Positions 1 through 6,940 of a stretch of DNA of 26,059 bases are shown piece after piece; position 1 is the first letter of the stretch, and the number at the start of each line of letters is the position of its first letter. Position numbers and translations under genes: made by a program. The notes below the pieces were generated by a model that saw nothing but the letters and a program-made list of their open reading frames with translations, had not been told where the DNA came from and searched no databases. The stretch lies in contig JBBRYE010000042.1 in NCBI GenBank assembly GCA_038237895.1, positions 1 through 26,059 of the forward strand, given 5' to 3'. Source of the stretch: Pseudopedobacter sp038237895. GTDB lineage: Bacteria > Bacteroidota > Bacteroidia > Sphingobacteriales > Sphingobacteriaceae.

Positions 1-143
1 CTTTTAAAATCACAACATTAGAACAACTACCACAAGCAAAAAATGGAGAGCAGCAAATCTGTTTTTGTTGTGTTTTACTTTCTGATTGGCAACAATCGTC
101 AAATTTTGCAATGCAAGGAATTGCAGAGAGCGTAAAAACGTAA
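1..143 (+). CDS. 3' end of an unidentified gene (partial, cut by window start)
   Basis: The third forward frame is open from base 3 to a TAA at 141-143, giving about 46 codons of a C-terminus that begins outside the window. The peptide contains a Cys-rich patch (ICFCCVLLSDWQ) and ends in IAESVKT. I do not recognise the family. It converges on the minus-strand ypdA-like gene, with about 90 AT-rich bases between them. An open frame this short in AT-rich DNA could be chance, but the other two forward frames are stopped within the first 25 bases and the composition looks like normal protein. Confidence 0.45.
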   Translation, partial: FKITTLEQLPQAKNGEQQICFCCVLLSDWQQSSNFAMQGIAESVKT

Positions 144-233
144 AGAGAAAATATGATTGTTATAATTTTCAAGCCGAAAATAAAATTAAAAAATACACTG
201 GTACTGAAAAGAGCGTGTTCATATATTACTTAA

Positions 234-1199
234 TTATTCATTTTCTAAAATATCATTAACAATCAAATCTGCATGGATTCTTGAGTTTTCTATAAACCAT
301 AAATGAGTATCCATACCACCGCAAACCACACCAGCTAAATAAATTCCTTTTTGATTAGTTTCCATTGTTAATGGATTATGCTGAGGATATTTGTTACCAT
401 CATCACTTAAAGCAACACCCATTTTTTTAAGAAAATCAAAATTAGGTTCATAACCGGTAAGCGCTAATACAAAATCATTTTCTAAAACTAACTTTCCATC
501 AGAAGTTTCAATCTCTACTTCTTGCTCGTTTATTTTTGTTAATGACGAATTGAAATAAGCCTTTATGCTTCCTTCCTCAATTCTATTGATAATATCAGGG
601 CGCACCCAATATTTAACACGATCATTTATCTTTTCTCCGCGAACAACCATTGTTACCTCCGCTCCTTTTCTATAACATTCTAAAGCTGCATCAACAGAAG
701 AATTACTAGCCCCTACAACCAAAACCTTTTGCATAGCATAAAAATGAGGGTTTTTATAATAGTGTTTTACTTTTGATAATTGCTCTCCAGGAATATTCAG
801 TAGGGAAGGTAAATCATAAAAACCTGTAGAAATAATGATGTTTTTTACGAGGTATGATTTTTTAGATGTAGATAAAATATATTTATTATTATTATTTTCT
901 AATGCTTCTACACTTTCAAAAAGATTAATATTTAATTCAAATTTTAAAGCCACTCTTCTATAATATTCTAAAGCTTCTTCTCTTGTTGGTTTTGGGCTGT
1001 TTGATACAAATGGAACTCCACCAATCTCCAATTTTTCTGAAGTAGAAAAAAAAGTCATGTTTTGGGGATAGTTGTAAAGTGAATTAACTAAGCAACCTTT
1101 TTCTATTATTAGATAAGATAGTCCGGCTGCCTTGGCTTTTATCCCACACGCTAAACCGATTGGTCCTGCACCAATAATTAAAATATCGTAATGTTCCAT
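234..1199 (-). CDS. ypdA: YpdA-family FAD/NAD(P)H-dependent thiol (putative bacillithiol) disulfide reductase
   Basis: This 321-residue flavoprotein has two Rossmann dinucleotide-binding motifs. The N-terminal GAGPIG (residues 10-15) binds FAD, and GASNSS (163-168) lies in the NAD(P)H domain. The FAD-side segment LYNYPQNMTFFSTSEKLEIG (41-60) and the C-terminal YLAGV stretch are typical of YpdA rather than of thioredoxin reductase, and there is no CxxC pair. YpdA of Firmicutes recycles oxidised bacillithiol in the cytosol using NADPH. The conserved Cys14 of the staphylococcal enzyme is Ile14 here (GPIG for GPCG), so the mechanism or substrate may differ. The length is normal for the family. 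The gene has about 66 bases separating it from the next gene upstream and is probably transcribed alone. The family call is firm; the bacillithiol substrate is inferred. Confidence 0.88.
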   Translation of the reverse strand: MEHYDILIIGAGPIGLACGIKAKAAGLSYLIIEKGCLVNSLYNYPQNMTFFSTSEKLEIGGVPFVSNSPKPTREEALEYYRRVALKFELNINLFESVEALENNNNKYILSTSKKSYLVKNIIISTGFYDLPSLLNIPGEQLSKVKHYYKNPHFYAMQKVLVVGASNSSVDAALECYRKGAEVTMVVRGEKINDRVKYWVRPDIINRIEEGSIKAYFNSSLTKINEQEVEIETSDGKLVLENDFVLALTGYEPNFDFLKKMGVALSDDGNKYPQHNPLTMETNQKGIYLAGVVCGGMDTHLWFIENSRIHADLIVNDILENE

Positions 1200-1265
1200 A
1201 ACCTTAATAAATATAAAGATTAATTTAAAAAATTGTTTGGGAAGATTGAATTGAAGGAACTAACA

Positions 1266-2357
1266 TTATTTGCTGTATTTCTTTTTTAAGACGTTCAGCA
1301 ATTTAAAAATACTTTCTTGTGTCTGCGGTGTAGCACTATTTGTTGTAATAATATAAGCCAAGTTTTTCTTTTCGTCTAATTGCGCATAACAAAAAAAAGT
1401 GCCTGCCGAACCTGAATGTTCTGATATTTTTTTGTCTTTAGTATTCACATTTCCCCAACCTATGGCATAATCCTTTAAACCAAAATGAAGAAAATTATAG
1501 GTGCTAGATTTTAAAACATTATCCTTCCCAGCTAAACCCTGCAAATTAAACTGTATAAATTTAGCATAATCGGGAAAAGTCATGCTAATATCTCCGGCAG
1601 GTTCTGCAAGTGCCAAATTATAATCAATTAAGGGTGAAAGTGCTTTTAAAGTGTCGTTTTCAATCCAATGTCCATAAGGTTGATTTAAATTTATTTTATT
1701 GGGCCATCCAAATTCCACATTAACTTTCATCGTCTCCATCATTATTTGCTTTATTAACTGCTCCCAAGTTTTGCCTGTTACTTTTTCAAGCATTAAAGCT
1801 GCAACACTGTAACCTGCATTAGAATAATTATATTGTTTTGCATTATTCTTTACTGGTTTTTCAATTAATAAATATTTTGAGAATTGCTTTCTCTGTTCTG
1901 AACTATTGCCTTTAAATTCTGGTAATTCCTGAAACTCTAATCCGCTTGTGTAGGGTTGTATTTTTGCTCGATGTGATAATAAATCTGCCAAAGTAATATT
2001 GTAATAAGCGGGATTGCTTCCGATTTTCCAACTCGGAAATAAATCGAAAAACTTGGTTGTCCATTGAATTTTATTATGCTCAACTAAATAGGCTGCTATA
2101 AAACCAGTAATCGCTTTTGTGTTTGAGCCTAGATGAAAATAATCAGATTTATTTGCTTTTGTTAAATCATTTTTTAAATCTTCTCGGTGGAAACCTAATG
2201 TGTTAATTTCTAAAATGCTATCACTAGAAATAACTGCATAACCTAATTCAGGAATTTGATTCTTAGTCATTAAGCTATCTGCAAATTTTTCTATTTGCTG
2301 CGCTTTAGCTGAAATTGAAATACTAATTAAAAATATTACGACAAAAAATCTATTCAT
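1266..2357 (-). CDS. Secreted serine hydrolase, class C beta-lactamase/penicillin-binding fold
   Basis: The 363-residue protein begins with a Sec signal peptide (about residues 1-19, cut after AKA). It carries the class C beta-lactamase motif set: S78-N-T-K81 (SxxK nucleophile and base), Y178-S-N180 (YxN) and H314-S-G316 (in place of KTG). HSG is usual in the esterase and D-aminopeptidase branch of the family (Pfam Beta-lactamase), so an esterase or peptidase of the periplasm is more likely than a true antibiotic-degrading enzyme. The substrate cannot be read from the sequence. The gene lies 80 bases downstream of iscX but beyond that operon's terminator, so it probably has its own promoter. 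Nothing is truncated. Confidence 0.85.
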   Translation of the reverse strand: MNRFFVVIFLISISISAKAQQIEKFADSLMTKNQIPELGYAVISSDSILEINTLGFHREDLKNDLTKANKSDYFHLGSNTKAITGFIAAYLVEHNKIQWTTKFFDLFPSWKIGSNPAYYNITLADLLSHRAKIQPYTSGLEFQELPEFKGNSSEQRKQFSKYLLIEKPVKNNAKQYNYSNAGYSVAALMLEKVTGKTWEQLIKQIMMETMKVNVEFGWPNKINLNQPYGHWIENDTLKALSPLIDYNLALAEPAGDISMTFPDYAKFIQFNLQGLAGKDNVLKSSTYNFLHFGLKDYAIGWGNVNTKDKKISEHSGSAGTFFCYAQLDEKKNLAYIITTNSATPQTQESIFKLLNVLKKKYSK

Positions 2358-2399
2358 AACTATTAAAACTTACAAGTAACTTTTTTCTAAACCAATTAA

Positions 2400-2434
2400 A
2401 TAAAAAAGGGCTCAATTTTATTTGAACCCTTAAA
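2400..2434 (-). terminator. Intrinsic terminator of the ccmE-ccmF-DUF2520-fdx-iscX operon
   Basis: Read on the minus strand, AAGGGTTCAA (2422-2431) pairs with TTGAGCCCTT (2406-2415) across a short A/T loop with one G-T pair, and is followed by a T-rich run (2407-2402). It starts only a few bases beyond the iscX stop codon. Confidence 0.7.
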
Positions 2435-2437
2435 TCT

Positions 2438-2680
2438 TTATTGATTATCCCTCCACTCGTAAACCCAAGCAGATTGTATCTGCTCTAAATGGCCTTCATT
2501 ACATTCTTCTTTGGTTCCTTTAAAATGAGGTAAGGTTAAAACCCAATCCATCATTTCTGTAAAACGAACCCTATAGATTTTAGATTCGCCAAAATCATCT
2601 CCCATTTTTTCATATAGTCCCATGGCAATATCTTCATAATCATTCCAATGGATAGGAAGTGCAAATTTATCTTGATTCAT
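2438..2680 (-). CDS. iscX: IscX-like Fe-S assembly protein
   Basis: This small acidic protein of 80 residues matches the IscX (YfhJ) pattern: HW-(N/D)D near the N-terminus, LYEKMGDDF, then VRFTEMMDWVLTLPHF (38-53), an NEGHLEQIQ helix and a terminal W-x-x-E-W. In proteobacteria IscX binds the cysteine desulfurase IscS and iron and tunes cluster assembly. Proteobacterial IscX is about 66 residues; the extra length here is an N-terminal extension and an insert before the VRFT motif. It sits 10 bases after the ferredoxin gene, mirroring the fdx-iscX end of proteobacterial isc operons, but hscBA and iscSU are not in this window. Its function in this organism is inferred. Confidence 0.85.
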   Translation of the reverse strand: MNQDKFALPIHWNDYEDIAMGLYEKMGDDFGESKIYRVRFTEMMDWVLTLPHFKGTKEECNEGHLEQIQSAWVYEWRDNQ

Positions 2681-2690
2681 AATTTTTTAT

Positions 2691-3023
2691 TTAATGTCCT
2701 AGAAATTGAGACTGATCTGGGATGGTAATTTCTAAATCTCCATCTATAAATACACATTGGCAACCCAGTCTTGAAGTAATATGTGGGTTCACTGCCCTAT
2801 CAATAAAATCCTCTTCTTTATCAGAAATCTCTTGAATATGTTCTTCGCCCTTATTAACATAAACGTGGCAAGTACTACAGCCGCACACTCCTCCACAATT
2901 ATGTTGTAAATCTATCCCGTTATCTAAGCAAACGTCTAAAACCGATTCTCCTTCTGCAACAGGAAGTTCTATGGTTTCATGACCTTTTTCCTCAAAGTTT
3001 ATTTTTACTTTATAAATATTCAT
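2691..3023 (-). CDS. fdx: Adrenodoxin-type 2Fe-2S ferredoxin
   Basis: The 110-residue ferredoxin binds its cluster through C43-x5-C49-x2-C52 and C88, the adrenodoxin/isc-ferredoxin spacing. Two further cysteines (C47 in CGGVCGCSTC and C90 in GCQC) are common in this subfamily and are not ligands in the canonical scheme. The C-terminal IPDQSQFLGH tail is also typical. It is a cytosolic electron carrier, most likely for iron-sulfur cluster assembly given its partner iscX 10 bases downstream. It lies 20 bases after the DUF2520 gene and belongs to the same operon as ccmE/ccmF. The family assignment is secure; its redox partner is unknown. Confidence 0.92.
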   Translation of the reverse strand: MNIYKVKINFEEKGHETIELPVAEGESVLDVCLDNGIDLQHNCGGVCGCSTCHVYVNKGEEHIQEISDKEEDFIDRAVNPHITSRLGCQCVFIDGDLEITIPDQSQFLGH

Positions 3024-3043
3024 GCGGTGGTAAAAGTAGTAAA

Positions 3044-3835
3044 TTATTTATGGCTCAAATCAGATGCTTGATACATTTTTACTATGTCTTGACTTACAAT
3101 CTCATACAGTTTTTTGGTTTGAGGATTGTTTTTCAATAATTCTATATGTTTATCGATGGTGATGGTATCATTTCTTTTAGCAGGACCAGTTTGTACATTA
3201 ATTGGAGAATTGTACATTGCTTTTTGAGCAGTTTCTGAGATTAAAGGTCTTAATAAATCGAAATCTAAATTAATTTCTTTTAGCATTTTCTCTGCAATGG
3301 CATAAAAATGATTGGTGAAATTGCAAGCAAATACAGCAGATATATGAATACGTATTCTGTTTTCTGAATTTGCTTTTTCTACATGATGAGAAAGTTTCTT
3401 AGCAATCATCAATAATTGTTCTTCAGATTGATGATGATTTGCTTCAATAAAAAGTGGAACTTTAGAAAAATCTAAATCTTGATTTTTAGAAAATGTTTGT
3501 AAAGGATATAAAACACCACAGTTTTGAGTATGTTTTTCTAAAACTGATAAACTAGTTGAACCAGAAGTATGTAAAATTAATTGTTGCTGGTTTAGGATAG
3601 GAATTTGAGCTACAACACTTTCAATAGCATCATCACTTACAGCAATAATAATTACATCAATTTGTTGACTTAAGTCTGCAATTTGAAAAATTGAGTTGGC
3701 GCCAATTTTTAAGGCTAAATCAACTGCATTTTGATTGTTGCGACTCCAAACTTGATTTACGGGATAACCAGCTTTTATTAATGCCTTAGATAAATGAGTA
3801 GCTACATTACCAGCACCAAGAATTGCTACTTTCAT
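3044..3835 (-). CDS. Rossmann-fold / DUF2520 domain protein (putative NAD(P)-dependent oxidoreductase)
   Basis: The 263-residue protein opens with a beta strand and the dinucleotide-binding motif GAGNVATHL (7-15), as in the F420/NADP oxidoreductase-like family. After an Asp-containing second strand, roughly residues 130-255 form the helical DUF2520 domain, with typical sequences such as FACNFTNHFYAIAEKML and GPAKRNDTITIDKH. The fold is related to pyrroline-5-carboxylate reductase and 6-phosphogluconate dehydrogenase, but the substrate is unknown. Its ATG overlaps the ccmF stop codon (ATGA, 3832-3835), so the two are probably translationally coupled. The link to cytochrome or Fe-S biology is by position only. 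Confidence 0.88.
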   Translation of the reverse strand: MKVAILGAGNVATHLSKALIKAGYPVNQVWSRNNQNAVDLALKIGANSIFQIADLSQQIDVIIIAVSDDAIESVVAQIPILNQQQLILHTSGSTSLSVLEKHTQNCGVLYPLQTFSKNQDLDFSKVPLFIEANHHQSEEQLLMIAKKLSHHVEKANSENRIRIHISAVFACNFTNHFYAIAEKMLKEINLDFDLLRPLISETAQKAMYNSPINVQTGPAKRNDTITIDKHIELLKNNPQTKKLYEIVSQDIVKMYQASDLSHK

Positions 3836-6276
3836 GCCGTTTCAACTTCTTTTGATCTTCTAAAGATTGACAATAAAAATCCAATAATCATGATTATTGT
3901 TCCTCCCCAAAACAAATTGATGTAAGGGAAAGTGATTGCTTTTAATACAATCCAATCTTTTTTATCTTCCTTTTGTTTTTCATAAACAGTTAGCTCTAGC
4001 TTATCTTTTTCTGGTAAAATATTAGTAAACCTTAGTTTTAAACCTGCCTCATCCACTTTTTTACCAAAATCTACTTTTGTATTTCCCTTAATTAAAAAAA
4101 TTGGTTCTGTTTGATATTTAGCATTATTGGCTTCTACCTCTATAATCATCCCAATAGAAACATCTCCTTTTGTTAAAGGAATATCTTTAATAGCGGCATT
4201 TTTATTTAAAGATTTTATTACTAAAAATCCTTCTCTAAATCTTACTGTATCGCCTACAGAAACTTCATGAACAATTGGTTTTAAATAATTTTCATCATCT
4301 GAGTGTCCTTCATGATCATCATGTCCATCATCTTTTAATGGGACACTACTTACATGTGTATAAACATCATGTAATAAATAATGCTTTGTATCGGGTGAAG
4401 CAATAATTTGCTTCATTTTTGCATTTTGTTGTGCGTTTGGATAAAGATTAAAATTCTCTTTTACCTTTCCCTCTGCATTGATAACTTTATAATTTACTCT
4501 ATAATAAGTATTTACACCAGATGTAGAATCGCCCATGTAAGTCACTGTATATTCGGCCATTTTGGTAGGCTCATTTTTATAAAGGATGATATTTTCTCGA
4601 GGATTATTATTTTTTGCAAATTCATCTCCAAAACCAATACCTGTATTATTTCTAGAAATTACCTTGTTATTTGCAGCTGCAATTAATGCTCCTATTAAAA
4701 TTAGCGCAAAGCCAATATGTGCCACAGCAGATCCTGATAGTTTCCATTTACCTTTAAAAGCTTCGCCTAATAATTTTGCATTACATAAGATAGAAAAAAC
4801 AGCAGCCCAAGTCATTAAAACGTACATTACATTTTGATAAATTTGAGCGACATAAACTACAACCGCAGTTAGCAAAATAGCCACTATAAAAGTTACTGAT
4901 AAGCTAATTAAAAACTTACGAACATCTGTTTTCTTGTATTTTAAAAACTGTGAAAAAGCAGAAATAGTTGCTATAGCAAAAGCAAAAGCAATTTGCCATT
5001 TATTATAATGCTGGATTACATTAATTGGGGGCGCTATTGAAGCTCCAAATATTTTATTATACACAGGAATAGAAGTAGTTGCAATTATTTGAATACATGA
5101 AACCACCAAAACTATCGCACCTATAAATAACCAAAACTCCCTGGAATAAGTATCCTCGTCTTTTTTAGTAATGGGAAGTTTTTTCCAATTAATAATGATA
5201 AGTACGGTTGCCAAAATTATAAAAGCAAACATGTAAATCAATAATTGCCCACTCATTCCTAAATCTGTAAAAGCATGTACAGATGTATCTCCCAGTATTC
5301 CGCTACGTGTTAAAAAAGAAGCGTAAAGCACTAAAATGAAACTTATGATAATTAAGAAAATTGCTGTAAAATAAGAGTGACCAGAATTTTTATAAGCAAT
5401 CATTACGTGTACGCCAGCAATCAGCGTAAGCCATGGAATAATTGATGCATTTTCTACTGGATCCCAAGCCCAAAATCCACCAAAATTTAGCGCTTCATAA
5501 GCCCAAAATGAGCCCATAATAATTCCTGTACCTAAAACCATTACTGCAAATAATGCCCAAGGCAAAGCAGGTTTAACCCAATCAGAATATCTTTTTTGCC
5601 ATAAAGCTGCAATTCCGTATGCAAATGGAACAACCATAGATGCAAAACCTAAAAACAAAGTAGGTGGATGTATAACCATCCAATAATTTTGTAATAACGG
5701 ATTTAAGCCATTTCCATCTTGTATCAAACTTAAATAATCTGCTCTCGAGAAAATTGGAGCTTCCATAGCCTGTCTTAACAAGATAAATGGAGAAGAACCT
5801 ATTTTAGCTCCAAAAATTTCTACCCCAAGTATCATAGTAGCTAAAAAAACTTGAGAAAGAGAAATTACGGTCATTACACTATTTTCCCATGATTTGGCTT
5901 TTACAATCACTATGCATCCTAAAACACCTTGCCAAAAAGTCCACAGCCAAAAACTACCTTCTTGTCCTTCCCAAAAGCATGAAATGATGTAATAAACAGG
6001 TAAAGTTTTAGAAGAGTGAGCCCAAGCATAATGATACTCGAATAAATGACTGTAAATAATATAAAATAAGCAAACACCAATTCCAACTACAGAAAATAAA
6101 TTTAATCTGTAAGCGAAACGAGCCAACTTATTCCATGATAAATCTAATTTATCTTTTGCTACTGTTGCAAAATAGTAGCTGAGTAAAGCAATTAAAGATG
6201 TTCCAAAAGAAAGGACAATAAAGAACTGACCGAATTTACCCGGCAACAGGTGTTCGCCTGCGTATTGTATATCCAT
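3832..6276 (-). CDS. ccmF: CcmF-type cytochrome c haem lyase subunit
   Basis: This is an 814-residue polytopic inner-membrane protein. Diagnostic segments are CFWEGQEGSFWLW (100-112), LNPLLQNYWMVIHPPTLFLG (191-210) and the WWD-domain haem-handling motif GGFWAWDPVENAS (266-278), followed by SVHAF with H334, which probably corresponds to a conserved external haem-ligand His. The long C-terminal periplasmic part (about 530-785) ends with one more membrane helix (about 788-806). It contains the His/Asp cluster HDDHEGH (652-658), not a general feature of the family. At 814 residues it is longer than the roughly 650 of E. coli CcmF. CcmF attaches haem from CcmE to apocytochrome c outside the membrane. 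It follows ccmE by 8 bases and overlaps the next gene by 4. The c-type cytochromes at 20971-22029 and 24039-24365 are plausible clients. Confidence 0.93.
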   Translation of the reverse strand: MDIQYAGEHLLPGKFGQFFIVLSFGTSLIALLSYYFATVAKDKLDLSWNKLARFAYRLNLFSVVGIGVCLFYIIYSHLFEYHYAWAHSSKTLPVYYIISCFWEGQEGSFWLWTFWQGVLGCIVIVKAKSWENSVMTVISLSQVFLATMILGVEIFGAKIGSSPFILLRQAMEAPIFSRADYLSLIQDGNGLNPLLQNYWMVIHPPTLFLGFASMVVPFAYGIAALWQKRYSDWVKPALPWALFAVMVLGTGIIMGSFWAYEALNFGGFWAWDPVENASIIPWLTLIAGVHVMIAYKNSGHSYFTAIFLIIISFILVLYASFLTRSGILGDTSVHAFTDLGMSGQLLIYMFAFIILATVLIIINWKKLPITKKDEDTYSREFWLFIGAIVLVVSCIQIIATTSIPVYNKIFGASIAPPINVIQHYNKWQIAFAFAIATISAFSQFLKYKKTDVRKFLISLSVTFIVAILLTAVVVYVAQIYQNVMYVLMTWAAVFSILCNAKLLGEAFKGKWKLSGSAVAHIGFALILIGALIAAANNKVISRNNTGIGFGDEFAKNNNPRENIILYKNEPTKMAEYTVTYMGDSTSGVNTYYRVNYKVINAEGKVKENFNLYPNAQQNAKMKQIIASPDTKHYLLHDVYTHVSSVPLKDDGHDDHEGHSDDENYLKPIVHEVSVGDTVRFREGFLVIKSLNKNAAIKDIPLTKGDVSIGMIIEVEANNAKYQTEPIFLIKGNTKVDFGKKVDEAGLKLRFTNILPEKDKLELTVYEKQKEDKKDWIVLKAITFPYINLFWGGTIIMIIGFLLSIFRRSKEVETA

Positions 6277-6284
6277 TAAAAAAA

Positions 6285-6698
6285 TTAAATAGTAGCCTGT
6301 TTATTGGCTTTAAATTCTGTTACCTCAATTTTATCTTGAGTGTATTTAGATGGGCATTTCATTAGAATTTTATTAGCCTGGAAAGAACCTCCACTCATTT
6401 GCCCAGTTAGAACTATTTGTTCAGATTTTTCAAAATCTTGAGGTTTAGTGCCTGTAAATTCTACTTTACATTCTTTACCCTTATTATCAATCATGTAAAA
6501 AGAAAAATAGTTTGCATCTTGTTGAGGATTATAAACCATTTCTTTAGCTTTATTTAATTTGCCAACTACATGAAGTTCTTTTTGTGTTGTTGTAGCCTCG
6601 GAAAATGATCCATACGTACTACTATCAGCATAAGTACTCACAATTACTCCAATAGCAATTGCTATAATGATCATCCCAATAATTGAACTTTTTTTCAT
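6285..6698 (-). CDS. ccmE: CcmE-type haem chaperone, Cys-variant (CxxxY)
   Basis: This 137-residue protein has one N-terminal membrane anchor (about residues 5-22) and a periplasmic OB-fold domain with CcmE landmarks: LHVVGKLNKAKEMVYN (42-57), VEFTGTKPQDF (79-89) and a final Gly-rich/ANKILMKCP strand (103-116). CcmE carries haem covalently between CcmC and CcmF. In E. coli the haem attaches to a His within HxxxY. Here the equivalent motif is C115-P-S-K-Y119, the CxxxY form known from Desulfovibrio and archaea. The protein ends soon after, with a short polar tail. Its gene is first in the operon, 8 bases before ccmF; ccmA-D are not in the window. The family call rests on architecture plus the adjacent ccmF. 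Confidence 0.9.
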   Translation of the reverse strand: MKKSSIIGMIIIAIAIGVIVSTYADSSTYGSFSEATTTQKELHVVGKLNKAKEMVYNPQQDANYFSFYMIDNKGKECKVEFTGTKPQDFEKSEQIVLTGQMSGGSFQANKILMKCPSKYTQDKIEVTEFKANKQATI

Positions 6699-6725
6699 AA
6701 TGGTTATCTTGGATAATTAATTGTA

Positions 6726-6733
6726 CAAAAATA
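6726..6733 (-). promoter_or_regulatory. Candidate Bacteroidota -7 box upstream of ccmE
   Basis: Read on the minus strand, TATTTTTG fits the Bacteroidota -7 consensus TAnnTTTG and lies about 28 bases before the ccmE ATG. No good TTG -33 element stands at the ideal distance, so this is a motif match only. Confidence 0.4.
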
Positions 6734-6848
6734 CGAAACCCTAATGGTAAGAATAAATTATAACAAGAATGTTATCTATTAAGAATCTTTCTAAATAAAA
6801 TTTAATTAAAAAGACGGCTATATTTAAATTTAGTGTAAGATTTATTTA

Positions 6849-6940
6849 TTAGTGCGTTTAAACACGTCAAAAAGCGACATCTTTGGGCTTTATGCTGTAT
6901 TTTTTTATAGAAATGTCGCTCCAATCGTTAATGCGAAAAA
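6849..6940. repeat. Diverged copy of a dispersed intergenic repeat
   Basis: This non-coding stretch shares its order of blocks with 16970-17069: a GCGTTT-like start, GGGCTTTA(T/C)(G/A)CT(G/A)TAT followed by a T-run, then CG(C/T)TCCAATC followed by (G/C)(T/C)TAA(T/C)GCG. It contains an 8-base perfect inverted repeat, AGCGACAT (6873-6880) with ATGTCGCT (6913-6920). From memory, a similar sequence (GGGCTTT-hairpin-CAATCCCTAACGC) is very common between genes in Pedobacter and relatives. The copies are diverged and the outer boundaries approximate. Confidence 0.6.

Noticed and set aside
1266..2357. True antibiotic-resistance beta-lactamase
   Set aside because: The third motif is HSG rather than KTG and the protein fits the broader esterase/peptidase group.
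4408..4837. Plus-strand ORFs of 83-92 codons inside ccmF
   Set aside because: They are antisense to a clearly conserved gene and have no family match or start signal.
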